Below are positions 32,943 to 44,264 of a stretch of DNA of 64,000 bases, one piece after another. The position numbers were made by a program, and so were the translations under genes. The notes beneath the pieces are model-generated. The model was given only the letters and a program-made list of their open reading frames with translations. It searched no databases and was not told the origin of the DNA. Every line of letters starts with the position of its first letter. The stretch's first letter is position 1. The stretch is from Branchipolynoe longqiensis (Eukaryota > Annelida > Polychaeta > Phyllodocida > Polynoidae), in NCBI GenBank assembly GCA_030323885.1, contig CM059191.1:1178001-1242000 (forward strand), read 5' to 3'.

Positions 32943-32969
32943 GTCACGTGATTTCAGCATGTATTCCTC

Positions 32970-33180
32970 ACATGATATTGTTGTGGGGGTGATAACAATG
33001 GGAAATATTGGGCCTAAAGTGGGAATCGAACCGACATCTCTTGCATTCCGGGTCCGTGTACTAACCATTACACCACCTAGACTCCCTGATGTCACCACCC
33101 TATCCACTCCCACCTGTCTATGTGGCTCCATGCCTGAGAGGTCAGTGCAGACTACTACACTTGTCCCCCTAGAATTGTAA
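32970..33180 (-). mobile_element. SINE-C
   Basis: The reverse complement of the 9856 copy: GGGGGTGATAACAATGGGAA, GGAATCGAACCGACATC, ACCACCTAGACTCCCTGATG and CACCTGTCTATGTGGCTCC. It directly follows the last HSF exon. Confidence 0.65.
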
Positions 33181-33269
33181 GACTTTTAAATTGTCATTTA
33201 ATGCTTACAATTACATACATACAGGCAATGCACTTACAGATGTACATACAAAGGGTAGGTTCAACAACC

Positions 33270-33490
33270 ATACAGCGCATAGCTTGTACAAGATCCTGGT
33301 CCCAGCACCAGTGTTGGTGGGGGGGGGGGTGAAAATGGGAAATATTGCGCCTAGAGCAGGAATTTCATGCATTCTGGGGCAGTGTGCTAACCATTATGCC
33401 ACCTAGGCTCCCTGATATCCCCAGCCTATTCACGCCCACCTGTTTATTATGGCTCCTTGCCTGAGAGGTCAGCGCAGACTACTCAAATAT
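33270..33490 (-). mobile_element. SINE-C, second adjacent copy
   Basis: GGGTGAAAATGGGAAATATT, GCCTAGAGCAGGAATTTCATG, CCACCTAGGCTCCCTGATATC and TGGCTCCTTGCCTGAGAGGT match the neighbouring copy. A G run of about ten bases occurs at 33318-33328. Confidence 0.65.
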
Positions 33491-33624
33491 CTTTAACTCT
33501 GCTAAGGATACCTATTGAATGACCTCATGCTCACACAATCTCGATTTGAAAATCAGGTTAGTTACACAACTGATCCGAACCAAACCCTAGCATATGGTTT
33601 GTACGCACCTGGAAAACCCTGTGA

Positions 33625-33630
33625 AATAAA
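33625..33630 (+). terminator. Possible poly(A) signal AATAAA for the HSF-like gene
   Basis: A hexamer about 680 bp after the TAA at 32940. It is a candidate only. Two SINEs lie between, and the TAA may be read through a splice donor. Confidence 0.25.
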
Positions 33631-33731
33631 GAAATGTATTGAAGTGCTTGAATACCCTTCAAAATCATCTTGAAAATAATAATTTTATGTCAAAATATGA
33701 AGACCCACAGTTTTTGGTTTATATATATATA

Positions 33732-34231
33732 NNNNNNNNNNNNNNNNNNNNNNNNNNNNNNNNNNNNNNNNNNNNNNNNNNNNNNNNNNNNNNNNNNNNN
33801 NNNNNNNNNNNNNNNNNNNNNNNNNNNNNNNNNNNNNNNNNNNNNNNNNNNNNNNNNNNNNNNNNNNNNNNNNNNNNNNNNNNNNNNNNNNNNNNNNNNN
33901 NNNNNNNNNNNNNNNNNNNNNNNNNNNNNNNNNNNNNNNNNNNNNNNNNNNNNNNNNNNNNNNNNNNNNNNNNNNNNNNNNNNNNNNNNNNNNNNNNNNN
34001 NNNNNNNNNNNNNNNNNNNNNNNNNNNNNNNNNNNNNNNNNNNNNNNNNNNNNNNNNNNNNNNNNNNNNNNNNNNNNNNNNNNNNNNNNNNNNNNNNNNN
34101 NNNNNNNNNNNNNNNNNNNNNNNNNNNNNNNNNNNNNNNNNNNNNNNNNNNNNNNNNNNNNNNNNNNNNNNNNNNNNNNNNNNNNNNNNNNNNNNNNNNN
34201 NNNNNNNNNNNNNNNNNNNNNNNNNNNNNNN
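33732..34231. other. Assembly gap (500 N)
   Basis: A run of N between an AT tract and the recombinase part of DIRS-2. The recombinase C-terminus and the right end of DIRS-2 must lie in it or have been lost. Confidence 0.99.
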
Positions 34232-35053
34232 TGCACGTAAATCCTTTGTTTTAGATATATAAGCCCGTATGGCTGACACAACACTTAATTTCCGATCACT
34301 CGGAAAAAACAGTCTAAGTGAACCGTAGATAAAGGGTCACCTAAGAGTTCGATTTAAGCAATTGTGCTAAATCAAACGTATTGTTTCTTGTCTATTCTAA
34401 TCCATTAAAGACAAAGCAACAATCGTCTGTCCTCTGTGTCCGGTTACTAATAATAACAGGACCGCGACCTTAAAACCTAATTGTTTTAAATCTAACCACG
34501 AATTGTGAGGCCAAGCCTGAAACAACTTAATTACTACAGACACATCCCAAAACCGACTATACTTTGGTTTTGGAGGATTCCTTTGATAAATTGAACGAAG
34601 TAAATATCCAAGAACATAATGTTTTCCAACTGTTTCACCATCAATTCTCGGTAATATGATTGATAATGCACATCTTGCCGCATTAATCGACCCAAAGGAT
34701 AGTCCCTCATCCTCTAGAGAATGAAGAAAACGAGCTACTTGTGAAATTGTTGGATTTGTTGGCTTAACTTTCATTAACAAACAATGTACACCCCATTTCT
34801 TTAAATAGGATGTGTACATTTTAACAGTTCCTGGCCTCCAGGCATCAGCTACTATCCTATTCTCAGTAATTTTGTCCAATCCAAATTGGCGCAGCTGGTT
34901 CCTTAGAAAAGGAATGCCAATAGGGGCGTCGTTGACACGTCGCCGTGAACCACTAACGGTCCGTGGTGTGTCAGATTTCCGAGTTTTCTTGGGAATCGTA
35001 TATGTTCTTTTGCCAGTTGTGAAACTGCTGGCAGCCAAGGTTGCGTGTCCCAA
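34232..35053 (-). pseudogene. DIRS-2 tyrosine recombinase, C-terminus in gap
   Basis: Reading from 35053 downwards: a core-binding-like region (RPGTVKMYTSYLKKWGVHCL, NPTISQVARFLHSLEDEGL, INAARCALSIILPRIDG), then a catalytic-domain start with Arg in [15 protein letters not shown] short stretch beside the gap ([16 protein letters not shown]) matches DIRS-1 and is separated by a frame change. The HxxR and Tyr motifs would fall in the gap. Confidence 0.75.
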
Positions 35054-35778
35054 TCGGGCACCACCAGTATCGCATGTGTCCTTTCCAGACCGATTTTCCT
35101 GACAACTCGGCTGATAATGCTAAACGGTGAGAAAATATAAAAATAATTATTTTCCCAGGTAATAGCAAATGCATCTACCTTCCAAGCCTCCGGTTCAGGA
35201 TGCCAAGAAACATAACAAGGTAATTTGTTATTATTTTGTGATGCAAATAAGTCAACTTCAGGTGTACCCCATTTTTCACAAATGAAATTAAACAAAGGTG
35301 TAGAGAGAGACCATTCTAAATGGTCATGGAAATTTCTACTTTTATAGTCTGCAAGTGTATTTTGTGAACCTGGAATATGCGCTACAGTCAGCCAGACTTG
35401 TTGAGCCTGTGCCCAGTTCCAAATCAGTTTAGACAACTGATTGCAAGGCTTTGATTTGGTTCCACCCATGTTACGAATATATGCCATGGCAGTAGTATTA
35501 TCAGTTAGTAGTCTAACTTGTGATTTATGTATCTTTACTAAACTACATAAGCCCAGATAAATAGCACGCAATTCTAGCGCATTAATATGGTCTGATTTGT
35601 CATCATCAAGCCATCTACCTCCTGTTGTGACCCCATCTCGATGAGCTCCCCAACCTTCTAACGAAGCATCAGTAGTAATTACTGTATTAGGTTCCGCCAT
35701 ACGGATTGGATTTGGTGAACTTGCTATATGTTGCATCCACCATCCAATATCCTGTAACCCTTCTTGCGAAATAAACAT
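34903..35778 (-). pseudogene. DIRS-2 RNase H domain
   Basis: Retroelement RNase H with ITTDASLEGWGAHRDG (Asp), INALELRAIYLGL (Glu), LLTDNTTAMAYIRNMGGTKS (Asp) and AHIPGSQNTLADYKSRN (final Asp). A C-terminal extension (EVDLFASQNNNKLPCYVSWH) is typical of DIRS and related polyproteins. The frame is 291 codons. It is offset from the RT frame by an indel near 35790. The domain degrades the RNA of the hybrid. Confidence 0.8.
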
Positions 35779-35813
35779 CTTTCGCTCAAAATTGCCTTTA
35801 GTTCGTGTTAACG

Positions 35814-36755
35814 CTAATTTTTATCTATTTCTAGAGATTTAATATGGGCCTTCCCGTATAGAATAGCGGGTGCATACGATATCATTATCCCAATAAGGAC
35901 TGCGACCTGTCTAATTTTTGGTTTTGGTAACTTAATAAGCTGGGTCGCTGTATTCATAAACTTAATTAGTTTTTGTTCTGTTATCGACACTGTAAGAGAC
36001 TGTGTATCCAGAATAAACCCTAAACATTTGAGTTGTTTTGTTGGTTTAAACACTGATTTTTGTGGATGTACATAAAACCCCAATTTAGTAAGTAATGCAC
36101 ATACATCGAACACTGCATTCTCACAATCAATTTGTGTTGATGCAATAATAAAGGAATCATCTATGTATGGAAACATTATATGACCCTTCCGCGCCATTAC
36201 TGAAAAAACAGGTTTAAGCAGTTTAGTGAATAAACGAGGGGCACAAGCTAAACCATTCGGCACGCAAGTAAACTCATAGAGTTGGTTATCCCAAAGAAAC
36301 CGAAGAAATTTCCGGTCTTTTCCTCTTATGGGAAGCATATAATATGCATCTTGTAAATCAACACTAGCCATCCACGCATCTGGCGTAATCAGATCGCGTG
36401 CTGTATCTAGTGAGAACATTTTAAAATGTCGATATTCAACCATTTTATTAAGGATTGTTAAATCCAGGATCATTCGAACCTCACCATTAGGCTTTGGTCT
36501 CGAGAAGATGTTTGAAATAAACTCTCCTGAACAGTACGTCACTTTTTGTATAATTCCTTTCTCAAAGAATTGTTGTACCTGTTTAGTTAGTGCCTCTCGT
36601 TCAACCGGTTCAATGTTATAAGGAAAAGGTATCCTGCCTTGTACCGGAAATTGTGTGAAGGGAATATGAACACCCCTAACTATTTGTAAAAATTTCTTGG
36701 TCACTAGTAATTTTGTGCCACTCAGAAATATGATTATTAATATTACCAGCCACAA
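35814..36755 (-). pseudogene. DIRS-2 reverse transcriptase
   Basis: A 313-codon frame with [33 protein letters not shown] (Asp), [18 protein letters not shown] and [13 protein letters not shown] (YIDD). The thumb region includes KLGFYVHPQKSVFKPTKQL, typical of the retroelement RT fold shared by DIRS, Ngaro and gypsy. It copies element RNA into cDNA. All three catalytic Asp are present. Confidence 0.82.
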
Positions 36756-36811
36756 AGTTGCTTACAGTTTGTGTGGTTTTAGAGGCTGGAAGGACTTGTA
36801 ACGTTTGTGTT

Positions 36812-38149
36812 TCAACCTCTACTTGGACCCGCCCCCGGGGAAGGGTCTCGGCGAGTTGACGCCTCGGCCTTGGGCCATGCGGTGTTGTCGGTCCAGCCTG
36901 AGCGAGCGCCCCGGCCCTGAAAACCTTGACCGAAGTTTGAACCCGATCTGGTTCCCCTGGTGAACCACCGTGGACGAAAATCCCCTCGTGACCTTTTGAA
37001 ACGAGGAGTTTCCTGTTTCTTCTTACCATCCATGTTTTTGCCACTCTTGGCTGCAGTTTCTACCTCTTTATAGAGGTATTGTAGTTGACCGCCAAACATT
37101 TTGGTGTTATCTAAAGGTTCCCTTTAATCGGCTCTGGAGCAAGAAAGAGCGTAAACTCTTTCCCATCATTATCAGTAACCTTCTTTGAGCGAGCCACTTC
37201 TTTGCCAGCATCTGTGCAAACTGACTTGAAAACATTTTCATATCTTCATATCTGCCGCCGCCAACAATGCAATACCTTTGTCCATCGTCTTAGCCAAAGA
37301 CGAGAACTTGTTTTCTTGTTGCATTCTGTTTGCTACAGGAGCAATAGCTGTTAAGGTACCAAGCACCACCTTATGCACTATGTGCAACACACCCTCAAAC
37401 CTCTTACGGTCCTCCGTCATATTGACATCTCGATCCATCTCCTTAATGATGGAGTTGGGAACACCTTTAATGCCTGTTAACTCATCTGATAACTTAGAAA
37501 TAATCTCCGCCGGCTTAAATGTGCGGAAATGGCCATTAATGTTCTCCCGCATAAGCGTAGTGGTTTTCACCCACTTAGCCCTTGGCTTCTCGACTTTCTT
37601 AGCCACTTTGCCCCCAATGGCAGCATAGACACCTTCATATTGCGTGTCTGAGTCCGATTCCGTGGACGTGGAATCCGTGGACGAGTCCGAAGAAGAAGAA
37701 ACTTTCCTCTTCTTCTTCTTCTTCTTGGACTTGGTCTTGCGCTTTTTGCGAAGCCCAGTCTTCCCCCTCTCCTTGGTGAACTCATCACCCGAAGAAACAA
37801 TGTGTTTCTTCTTCTTTCTTCGTTTAGGAGAAGGAGGAGGAGCCCTAAGCTCCATCTCTGAGTCTATGTCGGAGAAATCCTCCACAGAAGACTCTTCTTG
37901 CATACTCCGTTTACGAGACACCGGTGGTTTGAGAGCCATTATGTGACTCTCCATCGCCGCAAACAGCGTCTCCCAATTTTGAGGCGCGGCGCCGCCAGGC
38001 ACTATGTCCTCCTCGGAGAGAATATGCGCCCCGGGCTGTGTCGCAGGCCCTGCCGACAACACGGGTGAGGAGTCGTACTCCTCGTCCCCGCCACTCGGAA
38101 CACGCCCCTCGGCTGCTGCTGCACCGCGCTTACTCCGCTTCGTGGCCAT
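36812..38149 (-). pseudogene. DIRS-2 Gag-like protein
   Basis: The start is MATKRSKRGAAAAEG at 38149, chosen because DIRS-1 and DIRS-3 share MATK. Features: an acidic N-terminus, a K-rich run with a serine tract (KKKKKKRKVSSSSDSSTDST), helices KTTTLMRENINGHFRTFKPA and FSSLAKTMDKGIALL. A frameshift at about 37245 and a stop near 37122 follow. Then MFGGQLQYLYKEVETAAKSG and an RG/GR-rich tail (37099-36812) that may bind RNA. A structural or RNA-binding role is inferred. Confidence 0.7.
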
Positions 38150-38393
38150 CGGGAGCTGAAACAAAAATTTTTGATCAGTCCCGGTATATATATATGTCAC
38201 AACATGGTTGTTTTAAACTCATTTGGACATCTATTGGTGTTAGAGAACGTGTTTATACCGTTATAACACAGGCGTAATAAGCTAAATTTGTGCGTGGGTT
38301 GTGGGTCAAGCCCAAACCTTACGCGGGGTCGGGACCAGTGTATCGGCCCGCCCATCCCTCTGTCACGCACACTTCTCCCACCGTATGTATTAC

Positions 38394-38566
38394 AGTAAAA
38401 CCTCTCTAACCGACTACTCCACAGATCGACCACTCCCCTATATCGATCGCTTTATTTGGGTCCGAACAATACCATTATAACCATATTCTAACTCCCTAAA
38501 ACGACCACCTCCCTAAATCGACCACTTAAAATCGGTCCCAAGGTCGGTCGATTTAAAGAGGTTTTA

Positions 38567-38573
<7 letters not shown>
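38394..38573. mobile_element. Tigger/pogo-like MITE
   Basis: A 180-bp element with the ends ACAGTAAAACCTCTCTAACC and TTTAAAGAGGTTTTACTGTA, flanked by TA-rich DNA. It is the cleanest copy of the family and truncates the DIRS-2 leader. Confidence 0.85.
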
Positions 38574-38602
<29 letters not shown>

Positions 38603-38619
38603 TACACACACACATAACA

Positions 38620-38705
38620 TACTGGACGGGATTCGACTGGGATTCGAACTCATGACCTTCCGGAAGGGAAGCCTGTGCTCTACCGATTCGGCCACAAGAG
38701 TCCGG
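38620..38705 (-). mobile_element. tRNA-like SINE head fragment
   Basis: GGGATTCGAACTCATGACC, then GGAAGCCTGTGCTCTACCGA and TTCGGCCAC read in reverse as a tRNA-like A box and B box. Confidence 0.6.
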
Positions 38706-39149
38706 TATTGAGATGTGTATGCAGAAGTTAACATAGGTGGTGCAGAAGAGGTCGGTACATCGTATTTTGTGATAGGAATTGTTCTAATTATCACATAATA
38801 ACCTGGTTATAGACGAAATAACATCGTGGGTAGCAGTTTGTGGTTATTTTAGTCTAAAGGGAATTATTAATAACATGACTATGGTTGCATGTACTTACTT
38901 AGTGGCAAATTCTTCCCTTTTCGGATTCTTCCAGGATCACCCAATATAATTTAGATAAGCTAACAGTTGATCCAGCTAGTACTAGTAGTAGGACTGTGTA
39001 GTATATAGGGATGGACTTAGAACAGGGGTTTGACATAAAGATTATGTAGTATGTGCATTGACATACATAATATAGATACCATAGATAGTATAAGGGTTGG
39101 TTTTTATTAACAGTGTGCTGGACCGTGTACTACTCTGCTTGAGGAATAA

Positions 39150-39590
39150 ACGAGTAACACTGAGATTGCTTCAAGCATGTACTACAGACGGGCCCGGGGC
39201 GATATGATTGAAGTATTCAAATATCTCCATGGTATCTACAAGACAGGCAGCCAGCCCCCTTATCAGAGACTCCAACACCAGGACCAGGAGACACTCCCTG
39301 AAGCTGAGGAAGCGGTACTCCAGACTGGACCTGCGATGCAACTTTTTCGGCCTTAGGGTGGTTGACCTGTGGAATGACTGCCGGAGTGTCGTAGCAGCGA
39401 AATCGGTGAACTGCTTCAAGTCCCGACTGGATGCATACTGGTCAAGCATTACATATATCTTGGAGCCAGTGACGGTTGCTATGATCCACCACATCTGAAG
39501 AACTGTCTCCATTTCTATTAATTAAGAGTGGCTAACAGGTCCAAGGCCTATTATAGCTGTATCCTCTTGATTGATTGATTGATTGAACCC
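39150..39590 (+). pseudogene. LINE fragment (CR1/L2-like RT C-terminus)
   Basis: Two adjacent frames read RARGDMIEVFKYLHGIYKTG and then RTRRHSLKLRKRYSRLDLRC, NFFGLRVVDLWNDC and NCFKSRLDAYW, with a frameshift near 39240. This is the usual end of CR1-group LINE polymerases. The stop at 39496-39498 is followed by about 70 bp of 3' UTR and a TTGATTGATTGATTGATTGA tail. It is a 5'-truncated dead copy. Confidence 0.72.
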
Positions 39591-39912
39591 CCAGGGCCTT
39601 CCCTGGGATATTACACAAAGATCAGAATAGAAATGACCTTTCACTGCCCAGTTGGCTATCGTGTAACCTCCCTCCAGGGGTGGCCTCTAGCAATGGATGA
39701 AACAATCCACCATAGGGACTTTCCTGCTAGGGTGCTGCCACCTGGTGCTACTTCTCTGCACCAGGGGTCAGTGCAATCGTGTGGTAATGGGGCTCATCAC
39801 GACTCCTATAATAGTTCAGGGAAACTGGAACTGTTGTAAGTGACAGCATAATCGGACTACATAAATGACAAAAGGCTGAGTTTATGCAATCAGCAGGAAA
39901 TGTGAAAAGGAA
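39591..39912. other. Unassigned intergenic DNA
   Basis: Contains CCTGCTAGGGTGCTGCCACCT and nearby words. No gene is supported. Confidence 0.35.
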
Positions 39913-40243
39913 AGTTTGTGTTATTTAACGACGCCTCTAGAGCGCATTGATTTTTATCATTGGCTATTGGACATCAAATATATAGTCATTCTGACATATT
40001 TCTTTGGAGGAAACCCACTGCCGCCACATAGGCTACTCTTTCCGATAAGCAACAAGGGGTCTTTTATATGCACTTTCCCACAGACAGGACAGCACATACC
40101 ACAGCCTTTGATGAACCAGTTGTGAACCACTGGTTGGAACGGAAAATAGCCCAAACTGCAAATGTGTCCACTGAGCAGAATTGATTGGATGACCTACACC
40201 TTCACAGGTGGACACTATACCGCCTGAGCTACGTCCCGCTCCC
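39913..40243 (-). mobile_element. SINE-B, full length
   Basis: In reverse, the head GGGACGTAGCTCAGGCGGTA has a tRNA-like A box, followed by a body with GCTCAGTGGACACATTTGCAG. The 3' end includes CCTCTAGAGCGCATTGAT. It shares the whole body with 45287-45608 and most of it with 11703-11995. Confidence 0.82.
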
Positions 40244-40617
40244 TGCAGGAAATGAGAACTCATGTAGGCAGTTGATATGTTTATTTAAGAAGAATAGAAA
40301 TCTTCAGAAGGAGGCATGAATGCAAAGGTGATGTGGAACATAGAACTATATGGCTGGAGGCGTTGACACAATAGCTAAACTAGATCTTAGTTACATTTAG
40401 GAAATTATCCAATATATCAAAAGTGGCTGATATAAATACCTAGAATAGATCTTATGGTTAGAACGTCATAAAATATCTTAAACCAAGGGAACAAGAAGAC
40501 ACTGGGGAGTGCGTCTGTCTCGGGGATGTAAGACGGAAATAAATCTCTGACACTCTTACATACCTGCTTTTCTTTCTTGCCCTTGATTATAAAAGAGTAT
40601 GTGGATAAATAATTGAT

Positions 40618-40682
40618 GTATATATATATATTTTATATATTATATATAATGTATATATAATATATATATTATATATAATATA
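40618..40682. repeat. AT-rich palindromic tract
   Basis: TATATAATATATAT-type sequence, inverted on itself. Confidence 0.75.
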
Positions 40683-41510
40683 TTCCCAGGCGCGAATGAA
40701 CAGTGTAGCATCCCAGTTGAGAATCGTGCCGGTGGAGGCGCCACGTGGTTGGGGGGGGGTCATACATCAAGTAAGGCACCCCATCAATAATAAAGTAGTA
40801 AATAAACATATAATTCCCTTCTGTCCCTTTATACTCGCATAAAGCTTATACATCACATATATTATATATATATCAGTATTATCAAAGGGATGTAATTAGC
40901 AGAGTCTAGTAGGTAATAATATTGCTAAATGCAATAAACAAACATAGGGTTTGTAACAAATTTATGTTTTTGGTGTGTTTAAAAAAAAAAGTAGAACCTT
41001 TATTAATGAATTGATTGAATACTGATGTTTTAACGCAAGGAACATATTGACGGTTAATGATATGGATATGGTTGCAGTTCTGGGAATGGTGCTACATAGG
41101 AATCCTTCCTGTATCTCTCAATATGTGCTTAAGGTGACATAACAGTCTATGTAGCTGGCATAGGAATTGAAGTAGCTCGAATAGGGATTGACATAGATAG
41201 GTTTAACATAGGTAGCATAGAGTGTGGTACATATAACAGGCATGTGATTGGGTTCACGGGAAAAAACCTGAATCATGGGGACACACAGCATCCCACTGAG
41301 TCATGAGAAGGATGCAAATAGTGTATTTCAGAGGTGTTTCGGCGGTCAGGAAAAAAAACGGAATTTAACAAAAAAACTGAATTCCAGTTTCGGCGGCAAG
41401 AAAAAAAAAGGATTTCCGGTTAAAACAGGAGAAATCACATGCCTGATATAAGTAGTATAAGGCGATGGGAACTGCTGTAAGTAGTATAGGAAGATGGGGG
41501 CTAATGTAAG
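40683..41510. other. Intergenic DNA, nothing recognised
   Basis: A short duplicated phrase, CGGCGGTCAGGAAAAAAAACGGA / CGGCGGCAAGAAAAAAAAAGGA (about 41340 and 41390), is the only structure seen. Confidence 0.4.
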
Positions 41511-41511
41511 C

Positions 41512-41514
<3 letters not shown>

Positions 41515-41545
<31 letters not shown>

Positions 41546-41600
41546 GGTTTCCTAACGCCATGTCGGCAGCACAGGTCATATTCACGGCGAGAAAGCAATA
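41515..41600. mobile_element. Fragment of the retroposon seen at 3893
   Basis: A (TTGA)n run followed by TTGGTGGTTTCCTAACGCCAT and GGCAGCACAGGTCATATTCAC, as in 3893-3960. Confidence 0.65.
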
Positions 41601-42249
41601 TAGGAGTAAGGTTATTTAATCAGCAGGTATGTATTTAGTAGATGGACGTCAGCATAGCAAACCTGGGATTGAGATAAGAATGAAAGAATGATATAGGAAC
41701 ATAGAACTGTATGGCTGAAGGCACTGATACAATAGCCAGACCAAATCTTATCATTAGGAAATTGGACATTATTGTTTAAAAGGGACTCATATCAGATTTT
41801 GATGTCAGGAAATTATTTTAAATGTTCAAACAGGGCATAACAAAGTGAAAAGGAGACAGTTATGGATGCCTTTGCAAAGAATAAACATAACAAGGAGAGG
41901 AAGGCGACGCTGCAGGTAACGAGTACATAGAACCCTGATGCTGCTACATACCTTATTGTCTTTCTTGGCCTTGATTTATAAAAGAATGTGTTGATAATGA
42001 CTGATGTGAACAAGTCAAGCTATGAAGCTGATACAATGTATGTATCTCAAGATACCAAGATTGTGTAAGTCGGCGTCTAATTAATGGGTAATGACATTGA
42101 TGAATGGTAATGATGTAAGTATCACTTAAGTAGTGTTGTACAAGCAGTGGTAGATTAACCATTAGGCCGAGTAGGCTGAAGCCTAGAGGCCGGAATGGAG
42201 GGGAGGGGGGGGGCCGAGAGCATCAAAGAAAAAGGTTTAAATGTGTGTA

Positions 42250-42660
42250 CAAAGGCTCAGCCTAGGGGCCGGGGTGGCCAGCTCCTAGGGGCTTTGGTGG
42301 CTCAGCCTAGGGATCCGGGATGCTCAGCCTAGGGGCTCTGGCGGCTCAGCTCCTAGGGGCATAGGAGGCTCAGCTCCTAGGGTCTTTGGTGGCTCAGCCT
42401 AGGGTCCCTGGTGGCTCAGCTCCTAGGGGCATCGGAGGCTCAGCTACTAGGGACCCGGGTAGCTCAGCTGCTAGGGACCCGGCTGGCTCAGCTCCTACTG
42501 ACCCGGGTGGCTCAGCTGCTATGGGCCCGGGTGGCTCAGCTCCTAGGGGCCCGGGTGGCTCAGCGCCTAAGGACCCAGGTGGCTCAGTTCCTAGGGGCCC
42601 GGGTGTCTCAGCTGCTAGGAGCCCGGGTGGCTCAGCTGCTAGGGGCCCGGGTGGCAGTTA
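42250..42660 (+). repeat. Minisatellite, ~24-bp unit
   Basis: About 17 units of GGCTCAGCTCCTAGGGGCCC-GGGT type, GC-rich in an AT-rich setting. Open frames across it (GGSAPRGPGGSA) are repeat translations. I do not treat them as a protein. Confidence 0.88.
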
Positions 42661-42934
42661 ACCCGCCACTTAGTACAGCTGCACCAGGTTGGTTGACAAC
42701 ACGGACCATTCACCGAAGGCGGGAAGCAACTACCGGTGCTGCCATTGTGAGTCACTTCTGGTCACGTGATGGCGCCAGGCTTAGAACGCTCAATGTCAAT
42801 GCTTCCTGACACCGCCGGCACGCGTGTTAGATGTAGACATTCGATGGTTTATTCATCGCCCACTCTACAACTATATGGTGAGTTTGTAAAGTTGAGAGTA
42901 GTCAAATAATTGACAATCACACCAATGTCTACCT

Positions 42935-43255
42935 GGTGCAGTGGCCTAATTAGTAGAGCGCGGGCCTCGCGTGCGGAAGGTCGGTAGTTCGATTCCCAGT
43001 CGAGTCAAACCAATGACTTATAAAATTTATACTTGTCACTTCCTAGCTTGGTGCTCAGCATTAATAGGATTGGGGAAGGACTGGTTAGCTCAGTGTCAGG
43101 AAAATGTGACTGAGTGGGATATCGGGTCATGGTGCTGGTGGCCAGATTTCCCAGTGGGGCAGCACTATAAAGTCCCAATGAGCATGCACTGCACAAGTCG
43201 GTAGTTTTCCTGATGACCTTAGATGTTGCTAAGATGTAAAACGACAACCAACAAC
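42935..43255 (+). mobile_element. SINE-A subfamily with a different tRNA head
   Basis: The head GGTGCAGTGGCCTAATTAGT-AGAGCGCGGG and B box GTTCGATTCCCAG differ from the 4918 copy, but the body (AAACCAATGACTTATAAAAT onward) is the same. It ends AAGATGTAAAACGACAACC. Confidence 0.82.
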
Positions 43256-43609
43256 ACCAATGTCTCCGCTTCACAACCGTAACATACCCAACAATTGCCA
43301 AGTTTTGCTCACATGGCTCATGGCGGCTTGACTACATTATATAAAATCATTGTGGGTTTTTGATTTTTAAACAGTATTATGTATAATTGAAAGAGTTTCA
43401 TTAATGACATGGAAACATAACAGCAACAGTCAGGAGCTCTAAGGCTCTAAGGCTCTAAATACTTTCCCTCTGGCGTTCTTTCAGTATAGCCTAATAATAT
43501 ATATATTGAGTTGAACAATGAGACTTACAAACTGAAACGGAAACGCCATAATCAGTGAGCGTGTCAGTTCTTAACTAAGTGCGTGGGCACCCTCTTTGGC
43601 TCTAGCGTT

Positions 43610-43948
43610 TTGTTTTGTTTGTTTGTTGGTTTATATCCTAGCAACATCTAAGGTCATATCAGGACGGGTACCGACTTGTGACAGTATGCACTCATGGCGA
43701 TTTTATAGTGCTGCCCCACTGGGAAATCAGGCCGCCGGCACCATGACCCGACATCCCATTCAGTCACATTATCCTGACACTGAGCTAACCAGCCCTTGCC
43801 CTGTCCTAATAATGCCGAGCACCAGGCTAGGAAGTGACAAGTATCAATTTTTAAGTCATTGGTTTGACTCGACCGGGAACCGAACTCGCAAACTCCCGAT
43901 CTCCCGCACGCGAGGCCTGTGCTCTACCGATTCGACCACCGCGCCCGG
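43610..43948 (-). mobile_element. SINE-A, full length, same head subfamily
   Basis: It runs in reverse from the (TTTG)n tail through TAGCAACATCTAAGGTCATA to GCCTGTGCTCTACCGATTCG-ACCACCGCGCC. The 123-codon frame inside is a repeat shadow. Confidence 0.85.
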
Positions 43949-44264
43949 TTTGGCTCTAGCGAGATGATAGGTGACAAGTTAAATAGATTAAGTAACCCTG
44001 AAAGAAAATGGAGGGAAGGCATTTACCACCAGCCATAGAGCTGGCCCACTGCTACAGCCACTTACTTGTACACCATAATGCACATAAATCTAAAATATTA
44101 AGCTCCTTGAATTATTTTTAAAAAAATTATTAATGGCAGAATTATATTTTAAAATAATTTATTTTAATAAAATAAAAAATGTTTTTTTTATATTTTTTAT
44201 TAATTTAAATTTAATAGGTTTAAATGAGAACATAGGTTAAGTTAAGTATCATTGGGAAGCATAC

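Larger units (their letters stand above)
34232..38390 (-). mobile_element. DIRS-2: DIRS-like tyrosine-recombinase retrotransposon
   Basis: On the - strand the order is leader (38390-38150), Gag, RT, RNase H and recombinase, entering the gap at 34231. It is the best-preserved coding copy in the window and defines what DIRS-1 has lost. The leader is cut at about 38385 by a Tigger-like MITE, so its 5' terminal repeat is missing. Frameshifts occur in Gag and between RT and RNase H. Confidence 0.85.

Noticed and set aside
33639..34284. Apparent 190-200-codon proteins across 33732-34231 and 61522-62020
   Set aside because: They are runs of N. Only the short recombinase piece next to the first gap is real sequence.
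42386..42809. Gly/Ser/Pro-repeat protein frames
   Set aside because: Translation of a 24-bp minisatellite without start context or splice support.
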